From Metellina segmentata (lineage: Eukaryota > Arthropoda > Arachnida > Araneae > Tetragnathidae): a stretch of 64,000 nucleotides of DNA. The notes beneath the pieces are model-generated. The model made no database searches and was not told the DNA's origin. It saw only the letters and a program-made list of their open reading frames with translations. A program made the position numbers and the translations under genes. Of the stretch, positions 48,929 through 59,749 are shown one piece after another. Every line of letters begins with the position of its first letter. The stretch's first letter is position 1. The DNA is taken from positions 71,368,998 to 71,432,997 of the forward strand of contig OX375876.1 in NCBI GenBank assembly GCA_947359465.1. The letters are read 5' to 3'.

Positions 48929-49699
48929 CCCGCGGTTAGTCGTGCATTGGTCATTTCCCCGCAAGTGCATGCTCTTTCTGTTGTATCTTCCCGTACTTTT
49001 TAAATAAAGAGGAATGACATTGTGTAGCTGACCTTCAAAGTGTCCTCTAGCACTTCCCCCCGTTTGGTCACTTTCTTGTGAAATTCCTGGAAGTTATGGT
49101 ATCCGAAAGGGAAGTTCGGTCAAACTGACCGCGGCGCGCCTACTGACGTTAGTCCAAATAGGAAGGAGAGTGCATATTCATTTCTCCACGTTTTTTCGGT
49201 GCTGGCTGGCTGGCAACACAAAAAATAAAAAAATGCAACAAACATGTCGCGATTGTTGCAAATATATTTGCAGGGAACATGCACAAACAGTTTGTACTGA
49301 GTGTTCTCAAATTGACAGAGCAGAATTGGAAATAGAGTAAAAAATATTTATAAATTCACAAATATAAATTCATTTTTTTCTTAATCATAATTAAATATTT
49401 GTTATTATATATAATTCATTACTAATTATTTAAAAAAATTTAATTGTTTAATTTTAATTATAAATATGTTTATTTGTTTACATTATCTTCTCATACTTTT
49501 AAAATTAATTTCTAGAATTTATGCATTTGCCACTTGATTGCCATCGCGATTTATGTTTAAAAATAACTTTTTATTGATATGTATCCATAAAAGTGTTTGG
49601 TTATTCCAGAAACAGTTTCTATCTGTTATAAAAAATTGTTCGGTCGAAAAGACCGGCGCGCCTACTCACGTTACAAAAGGTGGCGCGACTAACGCCGGG
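48929..49699 (+). mobile_element. piggyBac-like element remnant (771 bp)
   Basis: The left end CCCGCGGTTAGTCGTGC and the reverse complement of the right end CCCGGCGTTAGTCGCGC form inverted repeats, and the right flank is TTAA (49700-49703). The left flank reads AGTA, a likely mutated TTAA. Inside is a piggyBac-type cysteine-rich C-terminus (49233-49340). A GC-rich block with GGCGCGCCTACT occurs twice in the same orientation (about 49132 and 49656). Confidence 0.6.
49233..49340 (+). pseudogene. piggyBac-type cysteine-rich C-terminal domain
   Basis: The short frame ATG to TAA encodes 35 residues, with TCRDCCKYICREHAQTVCTEC near the start. The cysteine/histidine spacing (C5, C8/C9, C13, H16, C21, C24) is that of the C-terminal cross-brace zinc domain of piggyBac transposases, where it contacts terminal DNA. 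The rest of the transposase is absent. Confidence 0.6.
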
Positions 49700-49900
49700 T
49701 TAATAAAAAAACTATTTTTTCCCTAATATTATAGAGCAAAATGATTACAGTACTGTGTGAAGTGTGTGATGTCCTTCGTGATTTTAGCAAAAAGTACGTC
49801 AATTTTATGAGTGATTAAATGTGTTTAACAATACTCTCATCAACAGATACAAGCATACTTTTCAGTGAAGATGATTAGTTTTCTTATTTATCAAGATATA

Positions 49901-50157
49901 CAAAAGCTCTATAACTATAAACAAAAAGGGTATGAAAATAGATTTCTATTGTATTAGTTTCAATATTATTCAAAAGCTCTATAACTATAAACAAAAAGTG
50001 TATGAAAATAGATTTCTATTGTATTAGTTTCAATATTATTCAAAAGCTCTATAACTATAACAAAAAGTGTATGAAAATAGATTTCTATTGTATTAGTTTC
50101 AATATTATTCAAAAGCTCTCTAACTATAAATACAAAGTTATGAAAGTAGATTTTTAG
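49901..50157. repeat. 69-70-bp tandem array, four copies
   Basis: CAAAAGCTCTATAACTATAA starts units at 49901, 49971 and 50041, and a variant begins at 50110. Units share GATTTCTATTGTATTAGTTT. The fourth copy is diverged and shortened. The array ends directly at the hAT element at 50165. Confidence 0.9.
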
Positions 50158-50164
50158 TAATTGT

Positions 50165-51053
50165 TAGGGCAACTTTTTTGTTGCAGTAAAAAAAGGAAAA
50201 GTTGCATTTATCATTCCCAAAAGTTGCATTTATGAAAATAAAGTTGAATTTATTTTTGATACACAAAATCTAAAATAAATTATTAGTAAAAAATGAAAAA
50301 ATTCAAAATTTATTTGTACAATATAAAATATAGAACGTGAATGTCGTTGAATTGCCGATTCTTGGTCAGTAATTTCTTTAACATTGAAAAACTGCGCTCA
50401 ACAGAGACTGATGTTGCCTGACATTGTTGCATTGGACTTTTTCTACAGTTGTGGAACAAGTGTAACACTTAAATAACTTGGAGCAATCGCGGATAAAGCA
50501 CCTTGAGTGTGATTCCAGCCGCAGTCTTATTTGTATCCAGCCGCAGTCAAATCATATGCTGTATCGGATAGCAGAAGCGCAAAATTCAGAGGTTTTAAAA
50601 AGTCATAGAAACAACATATTGGTGATCGAAACTCACCTCGCAAACTCTGCAGTCGATTACGCAGGTTTGCTCTGGATTATCATGAGTGCCAACCAAAGTG
50701 TTAAAGTACTTCTTGCTATTTATTTCACTTTCCTCTGTTGGGACGAATACCTACTTTCCATGAACTTCTTGTTAGATCTGCAATACTTCGGCGTTCGCAA
50801 GATCAGACCCACGTCATTGAAGGGTTCATTCAGAGGGCAAAAATTTAAATAGTAATTTCATATTAATTAATTTTAAGCTAAATTGTAAAATGTTGCAATT
50901 ATGCAAAAAGTTGCATTTATGTAGAAAGTTGCATTTATGTTGCAGTTATAACTCACAATTAACCCTATGTAGGAGTAATTTCGTTTTTAGTACTTTACAT
51001 AAAGAGTGGAACGTGTGAAAAAAAAGTTGCATTTGTTGCAAAAAGTTGCCCTA
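50165..51053 (-). mobile_element. hAT element remnant (889 bp)
   Basis: Ends TAGGGCAACTTTTT and AAAAAGTTGCCCTA are inverted. The 8-bp flanks GTAATTGT and ATAATTGC match at the inner six bases, consistent with an old 8-bp target duplication. AAGTTGCATTTAT subterminal repeats occur at both ends. A minus-strand hAT C-terminal domain lies inside. Confidence 0.75.
50310..50457 (-). pseudogene. hAT transposase C-terminal dimerisation remnant
   Basis: The minus-strand frame ends at a TAA (50310-50312) and contains CQATSVSVERSFSMLKKLLT followed by KNRQF, the hAT C-terminal dimerisation motif (S-V-E-R-x-F-S-x-L-K...R). Farther out on the same strand, near 50645, a C-R-V-C stretch could be a decayed BED-type zinc finger. 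The catalytic core is missing. Confidence 0.7.
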
Positions 51054-51060
51054 ATAATTG

Positions 51061-52085
51061 CATTACTTTGAATATTAAGCACACGGATTATCGACTAGTA
51101 TCGCGTCTTTCTTTTATTATCTATGACACAATAAATGTATGCAACATTATTTGTATTACCTGATAATATAATTGAACATCGCGGGATTTGAATTCAGAAA
51201 ATATATACAATCTTTCATTTTACCGTTTGCTTTTTATGTACACAAAGCGAATCTTCCTCTAACCACAAACGGAAAAAGCACCCTCGAAGCAACATTTCCC
51301 AGGAAAATCAAATTGTTTCCTTTCAAGATATACAAAAACCCTCCCAAGACATGCTCTAACGCCATCATTATATTTCGATTACTACGTCCGATTTCTTTTA
51401 TCTAAAAGGAATCGAAAGACGGAAAAGAATGCCTTGAAAAGTAGAATTGAGGGATAAACATTTTTGAGGGGAGAGAAATATTACAAATCAAATCCTTTGC
51501 GAAATAAAAGAACAAAACTTCACGAGAAATAAACTGGATTTCATTCTCTAATGCGCCTTAAACGGATTGGATTTCAACGCCAAAAGAAATTTCATCTGGC
51601 TTTCGGAAGAAAGCACAACTTTGCTAAAGTGGTCATTCCTGCATTAGTTCTTTATGTTGAGCCAGAATGAGTTACCTAATGCTTTCAAGTAAATGTATGT
51701 TCTTACGAAACCTGATTAGGCAATAAATATATATACTACCATTTCTGCTTTTAAACATGCGCACTTCAAATGTGGGTAACTTTTCTTTTCTGGGATATCC
51801 CTTCGGTAAGGAACAGCGTCGTGATTTTAGAAAATGTATGAAAACTTCAGAATAACATTGTTTTTATAGCTAGTTGTATATATTTTTTCGAGAATTCAAA
51901 ATACACTCATGATTTAAGGTTTAAAAGGAATAAGAATGTAATCAAAGATAACATTTTAAAGGAACGCCAAAAAAACTACAATATGCTGTTGGGTTAAGAC
52001 TACCTTGATTCGTTTTGTTCTCGTAATAGTCCATGATGATGATACAAATGAACAATACAAATGATACAAATATGAACAAATTTTC
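51061..52085. other. No recognised gene
   Basis: A plus-strand frame at 51172-51405 has no known domain. Nothing else to support. Confidence 0.4.
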
Positions 52086-52089
52086 CTAC

Positions 52090-52308
52090 TGGCGAGATAT
52101 CTCGTCATCATGATTTTACCGATTTTATGTTGATGTGATCAAGATTTGGTCAATTTTATTCTAATGAAGAGATATGTCTTCCATCAAGATTAGGTCAGAT
52201 TTAATCTTATGACAAGGTATGTCCTTAATCGAGATTTGACCTGTTTTAACCTGACGAATTTCTAGAAAGGTAGATACCTCGCCTAGACAACCACTAAGAA
52301 AATTAAAA
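52090..52308 (+). repeat. Dispersed GACGAGAT repeat (copy 6)
   Basis: Three internal units of the form ATCAAGATTNGGTCA...TCTNATGANNAGRTATGTC appear in a row, ending GACAACCACTAAGAAAATTA. It is the longest run of internal units among the copies. Confidence 0.6.
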
Positions 52309-52599
52309 AAAAAAAAATGAAAATTATAAAATTTTGATGATGCCTTGATGAAATAATTACAAATAAGTCCCCAATTAATTCCCCTAAATGTGTTTTCGGA
52401 ACATTGTATTGTTTATGTATATCGGTACCAATACTATCGGTATGCTTGTATTATTTTTCCCCCAAGTTGGAGATGGGTCTGTGCCGTAATACAACAATAT
52501 CGGTGACAAGGTGCTTCAGACAACAATCAAATGAATGAATTCCGAGTCCCCAACCCTTGCATATCTGGTAACACACATTATTTGTATGACCCTTCATGA

Positions 52600-52730
52600 C
52601 TTCTGCTTTAAAATTCTTTAATTGCTATTACATATTCATGGCAGTATCGTCACTCACATTTCATAGCTTATTTGGATCCATTTGAAATAAATAAAAGCAT
52701 ACATATACACCTTGTATGTATTAAAAAAAT
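52600..52730. repeat. Interspersed repeat partner of 57925-58040
   Basis: CTTTAATTGCTATTACATAT, GTCACTCACATTTCATAGCT and TTATTTGGATCCA align, with substitutions, to 57932-57995 in the same orientation. Confidence 0.5.
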
Positions 52731-53405
52731 TCAAACATATAAAATAATATTGTTTTTTAGATTTTCTGTTTAGGCATTCTTTGTATTATGGCGCATGACA
52801 TGTTATAAACAGTATACCAACCGTTACTGGATATTCTCTCTCTCTCTTTCTCAATATTAGTACTACAGATTATTTTAAATAAGACTAATGTTTTATGAAA
52901 GTCCCAAAAACCTCACCTTTGTGTAATGAAAATCTTCAGATGTGAGGTGAAATGATTATATAAACAGATCAAAAATAAAAGATAGAGATTGTCGCTAAAT
53001 AGAAAGTGTAGATGAATAGCTGAATTTCCGTGTATGAATAAATTTATGATACAAATAGGTGACAAATAATAGCATACCTGTAAAAATCCACTAATTTGGA
53101 CACATTTGTCATATTTCTTTAAAAAAGTGAAGGTACAGTCTATGTTTATATTGGTGACAAAGGGAACTGTCGTTTTTTTAGGAGCACTTCTAAAGTCACC
53201 AAAAAAATAATTATTTTAAAAATATTTTTTTTTTCAAAAATATTTTTCTTTTTACAACGGAAAATGAAAGCTTGAAAACAAATTTGAGAATGTTTTAAAA
53301 AGTATAAATATTTTTTTTTTAATTAAAAAAAAAGTAATAAGTTTTTACACATTTTAAAACAAAATTGTGAAACAGCAGAAGGACTAACCTTCAAATGTTG
53401 GGTAA

Positions 53406-53453
<48 letters not shown>

Positions 53454-54265
53454 TGAAACTTATCAATTACACTAAATACAGTGGGCAGATTGAAAAAGAA
53501 AAATATTTTTTAATTAGAAAAAGCAAGAAATTATACAACCGATACGTCAGAACTGTTCCGGGAAAAAAAAATATAAAAAAAAAGTTCCACTAATGGCGAA
53601 AAAACAATAAATATAAGAACTCTACCATGAAAAACAATAAATATAAGAACTCTACCATGAAAAAAAATAAATAAAATTCCACAACTGAAGAAAAACTATT
53701 AAATTAACTAATGAAAAATCAAAGAAAATAAATTTAAAAAGACCAATGTAATCTAAGGATATTTAAAATTTAAAATAACTAATGGAATCAAAGAAAAAAA
53801 TTTCAAACGAACAAATGAAATCAAACGACTTTAACGGATTGCGAAAGAACTTTCTAGAATAATTAAAATGAAAATTAAAATTTCCGTTTGGCGAGGTTGC
53901 CATGAAAACCGCAATACTCGTAAGTACAGATGGGTTGCCTTAACCTACCGTAACTCGCTACTAGAAGTGCACCAAAAAAAACCCCGCCAAGGCCGTTGCT
54001 ACCTCTATAAACGTTGACTGTAGCTGCACCATATATTCGTTGCTTATTTTACACTAGCTTTCGGCTTGCGTGAGTGGTTTGTCACTTCATAGGACTTGCA
54101 ACTACGAATTTGGTTGTATTTAGGCATTTCAAAGACAGTATTTTTTATTTATTTCTATAATGTTTTTATAATTAGGATGCTGAAATATGTGTTTTTGTAA
54201 TAATATTTCTCTTCATAACTCCAAACATATGAACGAATTCTAAAACTGGTGAAAATCATATCTTA
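52731..54265. other. AT-rich stretch with (AT)22 and a 30-bp duplication
   Basis: A pure AT run lies at 53408-53451. AACAATAAATATAAGAACTC plus TACCATG is directly duplicated at about 53605 and 53635. No gene. Confidence 0.6.
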
Positions 54266-54737
54266 GGCCCGTTGCACACATCAGGTTTTTCAACGTGCGG
54301 AGCCCAACTACGAGTATGCTCTAGGGTGTCCCTTATTTTTCGAAGTTTTTATTTTCTAACGCATAAGCTCTAGTTTTGTTCATTTGACCCTAAAACACTC
54401 GAAAATAAATTTTTACCTTAGTTGGAGCATTGCAACCCGTGCCGACTTTCATCGAAACATGTTCGTACAAGTTGCGTCGTAGGTGCCGCGCGTGCGCCGT
54501 GCTTGCTCTGTCAGTTAAGGTGGGTTTTCCTAGCAGACTCTTTACAAAGCAGTCAAATGCGTCATACGCCACGTACTACCGCCAGAATTTATTCCAAATA
54601 ACCGATCACGTGACTGACTGTTAAAATTGATGCGCTTCTTAGGAAAACATAAACACGCAACGTTGCTATAAGTTGTGAATTCCTGTTGGAGTGGTAAATC
54701 GTAATTTGTAATTAACGTCGTACTAGAGCAATACAAA

Positions 54738-55020
54738 GGGCTATTGACGACGGTCCGGGATCAATCCCTGTAGGAAAATATCCGAGAACAACACCTCGTA
54801 ATTTTGAACCACGGTCAGATGACGAAGTAACACCTGAGCTGGCACTCCAGCCTCCAAAGTTCAACACCAACCCAACGTGAAGACTTTCGGTCACGACAGA
54901 TTTTAAGTGTACCAGTCACCTCTACACGATACGCTTACAAACATGCATGCCCGGACGCGGATTCAAACCAGGAACCTTTCAATCTAGAGGCTAACAACTT
55001 AACCACTATACCGGTAGCGG
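54738..55020 (-). repeat. Full-length tRNA-derived SINE (copy g)
   Basis: In sense (minus) orientation the head is CCGGTATAGTGGTTAAGTTG with an A box TAGTGGTTAAG, then a B box GGTTTGAATCC about 40 bp later. The body has GTTGAACTTTGGAGGCTGG, CCAGCTCAGGTGTTACTTCG and TCATCTGACCGTGGTTC, and the 3' end is ATCCCGGACCGTCGTCAATA. It is the best preserved copy in the window, and it lies inside the 54266-57358 transposon. Confidence 0.8.
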
Positions 55021-55208
55021 AATTCGAGACGTTGGACTTGAATCTCTTCGCGCGGCGCTTATACACTGAGTCTTGGAAAACCGGACTTTACTCTCGGTTT
55101 GTAGGGTAATTAACGCGCATTGTTTTATATTTCGAAGATGTCAATAGAACTGAGAAGCAGTAAAAAAAGCATTTTCTTGGTTGTTGAGTTGAGTCACTGA
55201 GAAAGATT

Positions 55209-56655
55209 AGAACGGAATCCATGAAATCCGATTTTCAGAATAACGTGCCCGAAGTAGTTACCGTTCTTTGAGATGGAAAATTGTTACCAGGCCAGGATGT
55301 GAGAAGTTCTACAGAAGAACGCCTGTCGATCCCTATTTCATTTGGAGAGAAGGAGCAACTTCTTGCAGTACCAAAACTGGACAGCTCTTCCGGCACAGAT
55401 GAAGCTAAAACAGTTTCAAACGCACTTAAAGAATGGAATCTCAATGATGAAGTACAAATAATGTGTTGTGATACGACAGAATCTAATACAGACCGCTTGA
55501 ATGGAGCTAGTGAGCTTTTAGAACAAAATCTAGAAAGATAATTGCTACTCTTTGCTTGCCGTCATCGTGTTTATGAACTGGTTCTGAACAACGTATTTGA
55601 ATCAAAGATCCAATTCGCAAGCAGTCCCGATATTCCAGTGATCAAAAAGTTCAGTAATCCTAATGCTATCAGAAATATGCACAGATTTTGCCAAACAGCA
55701 TCTTTCCTTTTTGACGCTACCATTAACGGATTGGTGACGGTTTTTAACCATGAACTGCAAAAATCCATTATACGTGACGATTATCGGGAACTGATCGAAC
55801 TATCTGTTATTTTCTTGAGAGTAGATAACGAGAGTAAACTTAAAATCAGACCTCCTGGCGAATTGCATCCAGCACGATGGATGGTAAAAGCTATTTACTC
55901 TTTGAAAATGTGTTTGCTGCAGTCTCAATTCAAAATAAGCGTTGAGAACTAAAAATCATTGCAAGATGTTTGTTTATTCATTGTGGCTGTTTACGTGTGG
56001 ATGCCCTGGCTTGGATGCAGTTTGGTGGTGAAGGCGCCGAATCAAGATTTGCGTTTTTGAAAGACGTTAAAAGAGTATGAAACAGTTGACAAATTGATTT
56101 CCAAAGCGGCCCTGAGCAAGTTCAGTCAACACCAGTGGTATTTATCAGAGGAAATAGCCGTATTATCACTCTTTGATGATATTGTTTATAAACAAACCAA
56201 GGCGAATATTGTAGCGAACTTACTAAGAGATTAATGATTATGGTATTAATTAATATGATTTTGGGAAGCTATATGTTCCATCGAAGGACAGGTGTCTGTA
56301 TCTTTATATTATGGGAGTTTTGTTTGATCTGTAATTTTAAATTCTTTTAATTTTCTTCTGATACAAATTTTTCTTAATGTTTTAGGGAAATCATTGAGTG
56401 GTTTCGTATCTATCAAGATCAAAAATTTGTTTTCGCTATTAAAAGTTGGCAGCAGCTTTCTCCAAGAAACGTATCTTTGTGGGAAGAAAATGCAGCCTTT
56501 GTGGAAACTAAAAATAAGAATTTAAGCTTAAAAGCAGTAAATGACACAACTTAAAGAACTGTTCAGCTAATTCAAGCCTTCCACGGTTTAATGAATGCAG
56601 AAGAAGAACATAAACAGTTCTTATTACGCTGGTGTGTAAGAACATATTAAGATGT
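55209..56655 (+). pseudogene. Transposase-like pseudogene of unassigned family
   Basis: Plus-strand reading gives ordered blocks. VVTVL is followed by a TGA and DGKLLPG (55254-55289). IPISFGEKEQLLAVPKL leads to MCCDTTESNTDRLNGA (55461-55508) and a TAA at 55539. Then come LLLFACRHRVYELVL, RDDYRELIELSVIFL, PPGELHPARWMVKAIYSLK and, after stops, KAPNQDLRF and QHQWYLSEE. Near 56540-56630 are KAVNDTT and VQLIQAFHGLMNAEEEHKQF. I recognise this block order from uncharacterised repeat-encoded proteins of arthropods and Hydra that look RNase-H-like, but I cannot name the superfamily. Stops and frameshifts make it inactive. Confidence 0.6.
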
Positions 56656-57816
56656 ATCCAGACTGTAAAAAAGATACCTTAAAATGAAAGTATCCTGAAT
56701 AATTATGTGTAACTTTAGTTTTTAATAATTAAAGGCATTACTTAAATTTGTCTTTTAATCAATATTTACCTTAGATATGCATAGTTACGATGACCTAGCT
56801 ACATATTAAGATCTGTTCAAAAATGTCTATTTCCATAAACTTTGGGGCCCTGTCGGCACGGGTTAACATTAACGTAGGAAGTTAAAAATTTTATATTTAA
56901 GTAAGACTTAGTACATTAAAAAAAATTAGAGGGTATGCGTGTTGATAACTTAAAAAAAAATTTTTTCGCCCATATAAGGGCATAACCGTGAAATGACACA
57001 AGTACTCATTTCGCGCAATTTGTGATAAATATTTTGTCGAAGAAAACGTGTTTAATTTTGCTTACTTGGTATAAAAAAAAGTATATTTTGAAACAAAATA
57101 GACGTACAACCATTTATTAATTATTATTTATATTAATTTGCTAATGAAAACAAGGTACTTCAGAACGGAGAAGAGTGTGCGGCGAGATGCCACGCCGTGT
57201 GGAACTGCGGTACAAATTGCACGCAAGTTGCAAGTGAGTCGCCATTCCGGCGCCGGAGGCATGTGTGCACTACTCCATTGGATCTAATGTATCTCAGGCA
57301 GCACTTGCGTTGCGGTAAAGGCGCCGCACGTTGAAAAACCGGATGTGTCCACCGGGCCTTAATAAATGAAGTAAGAACGGATGCTTATATAGAAAACAAT
57401 TATGTGCGAGCTCATCGATTAAGTTTGTTCAATTATTTATGCACGGAAATGATCTGTTTTAAATTAAAACCAGTAAAATAACGAACCTCTCTGGAAAAAA
57501 TTTAGTAGGTCTCTCATTTTTTGATCAGATCATCTTGTTGCGTCATTGATTGTTCTTGGCCTTCGAATTTTCAAACAGTTCATTACAGTGTGAATCGGAT
57601 TTCCTTTCTTGTACTACCAATATGCAGCTCCAATTACAAGATGTATTCCAATACTGAAATATAAAGCTATATTCCATTTGAAAAGATAAGGCGTATTATT
57701 TTTAATAACGACTGCCATCTTCATTAACATATCTGATAGTGAATCTCGCAACTGTTGATTTTACTTGTTGCCATGCGCCAATATACATTTTTTTCCATAT
57801 ACATTAGTGGCATATT

Positions 57817-57849
57817 TATAAATAGCTCTACACAGTAGAGCTATTTATA
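57817..57849. repeat. Perfect 15-bp inverted repeat with 3-base loop
   Basis: TATAAATAGCTCTAC, then ACA, then GTAGAGCTATTTATA. The arms are fully complementary. Confidence 0.9.
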
Positions 57850-57924
57850 CATAGTCTAGCATATTACTAAATATACATTCCCGAACTAAAAATAAACTAC
57901 CAGACCCACGAATAGCATATTCCC

Positions 57925-58040
57925 TGAAGATTCTTAATTGCTAATGTATATTGATGTCAGAGTCGTCACTTATATTTCATACCTTATTTAAGTCCACCAA
58001 CAGTCAATACAAGTATTCATATGTACACTTCATAAATCCA
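57925..58040. repeat. Interspersed repeat partner of 52600-52730
   Basis: See 52600. CTTAATTGCTAATGTATAT, CGTCACTTATATTTCATACC and TTATTTAAGTCCA align with it. Confidence 0.5.
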
Positions 58041-59190
58041 AATAAAATATAATTAGTCGAAAATGTAGATATGATTTTAACTGGAATCTTACTAGCGATA
58101 GTTCCTATTTTCAATAACGTGCATGCTAAATAGTTCATAGGTCTGTAAAATCAATACAATTTTATTTCAATCGCATCTCATTCACTTGTTTCGGATTGAT
58201 ACTGAACAGTTGCCACAGCTCACTGTATTGTTCTGTATGACATTTCAACTACCTACCTACCTAAAATACTTCTCATAGTAACAGCTAACAGACTTTACAG
58301 AATTACATCAAACTACATGTATCCTCAATAGTCAATGTGTCTGAGCAAGGCTGTGGATACGTGGTTTGACTGCAATCACCAATCTCCCCTTAACTATGAC
58401 TAGTGTAAGAAACACGTCAATAATACTTGTTCTAATAGTTCAGCTGATCATACTTTGTCGACGTGATTACGTTTTTTAAAATCTGAACAATACTGGGTGG
58501 CATACAGGAAAAGTCGAGCATTGCAAAAAGCGTTACAACTTTTCTGTCTTAAGATTTCGGAAATGGAAGATAAATCCAGAAGATTAATATAGAGTCCTGT
58601 GAACAAAAAAATGTTCGTATCTGATATAGTCTTTGGACAGAGTGCACAGACTTACTAAGGGCAGGGAGGGGGTCAAAAATATGACAAAATTGCTGGACAA
58701 GCTTTGGGTCAGTGTAGATTTGATTTCAAGGAGTGAAGACTTAGTAAGTAGAAATCTACCATACTACCCTATAGTTAATATTGGACAACAATGATTTTTA
58801 TTAAAATGCATTTTAACCTTCGAATTGTATAGTAATTGTTTAATATTCACACTAAACTGTAGTTTAAACTTCCAGTATCTGCTTCATCCATTCCACTAAC
58901 CACCATCAGGCCCGAGTATTCACGTCAAAACTACGGTTACGTATTCGACTCAACGTACCATTTTTTTATTTTCGACGTTTTGAAATCGTATTTCAAGAAC
59001 AAGTCGTTGGATGCCACATATATAATATATGAACAGAAATCACGTTCCCACCTCAAAAATACTACCACTATCTACATTTAGTTTGACGAAAAAAAATTAA
59101 GCAGACAATTACATCAAGTGATATTTTATAATTTGCAATACAATTTATAATTTACCCCCTTTACATAGTGGCTAAACTGCCATTCGTAAA
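58041..59190. other. No recognised gene
   Basis: No open frame with a domain and no terminal repeats were found. Confidence 0.4.
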
Positions 59191-59195
59191 CATGC

Positions 59196-59660
59196 GTCAA
59201 ATCATGTTACAATGGATTCGAAATGGCCACATTGATCAGCAATCACTTGACGCAGGCAAAAGAAGAAATTTGAAGCCACCTGCCGCATCGTGTGCACTGA
59301 AATTTATAATGCACATGTCTCAAAAGAACAAGCTGTTCTAGCGTCTGAGGAATCTTACTGTAAACAATGTCATTCAAATAGCCCCATAGAACGAAGACGC
59401 GTGGATTGAGATCCAGGGAGTATGAAGGCCAATCTATTATGTTACTGGTCTATTTGGAATAATTTTGAGCAATGACTCTGTCACTGAAGTATTCATCTAG
59501 GAAGGTGAACACAGTAGGAAGTACAGTGCAGTCGTGCGCCATCTTGCATAAACCACAAACTGTCTGGTGCATCTTAGTTGTTCCAATGAATACATCACGA
59601 ATTTCCACCATCAACAAGCTAAATATCCTATCCTGCCACGCTTTGCTAGTGGAAAAGACA
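59196..59660 (-). pseudogene. mariner/Tc3-like transposase C-terminal remnant
   Basis: The minus strand reads, in order: QDRIF...MVEIRDVFIG, then a degenerate second-D region, FLDEYFSDRVIA, IDWPSYSLDLNPRVFVLWGY (the PYSPDLNP..FFLWGYLK motif of mariner-like DDE transposases), LNDIVYSKIPQTLEQL and, near 59215, GHFES close to the C-terminus. Stops and frame changes break it. The N-terminal half and the ends are not seen. Confidence 0.65.
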
Positions 59661-59749
59661 GGTTTAAAAAATAGCTATTTCTCAGCTGTATTTCATGCTT
59701 TCAAAGACTGCAGCAACATCTATTAGCCAAAATTGTAACTAGATTTTAA

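Larger units (their letters stand above)
54266..57358 (+). mobile_element. 3.1-kb DNA transposon with 35-bp TIRs and TTA flanks
   Basis: The left end (54266-54300) starts GGCCCGTTGCACACATC, and the reverse complement of the right end (57324-57358) starts GGCCCGGTGGACACATC. The two match at 32 of 35 positions, including the shared GGTTTTTCAACGTGCGG. The flanks are TTA on both sides (54263-54265 and 57359-57361). A 3-bp TTA target and GGCCCG ends resemble PIF/Harbinger-type elements. The interior holds a decayed transposase-like gene and a nested SINE. Confidence 0.75.

Noticed and set aside
50478..50852. 124-codon plus-strand ORF
   Set aside because: It lies on the strand opposite the hAT transposase remnant and inside that element; likely a shadow.
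54738..55020. tRNA gene
   Set aside because: A and B boxes are present, but the sequence does not fold as a full tRNA and continues into a SINE body repeated elsewhere in the window.
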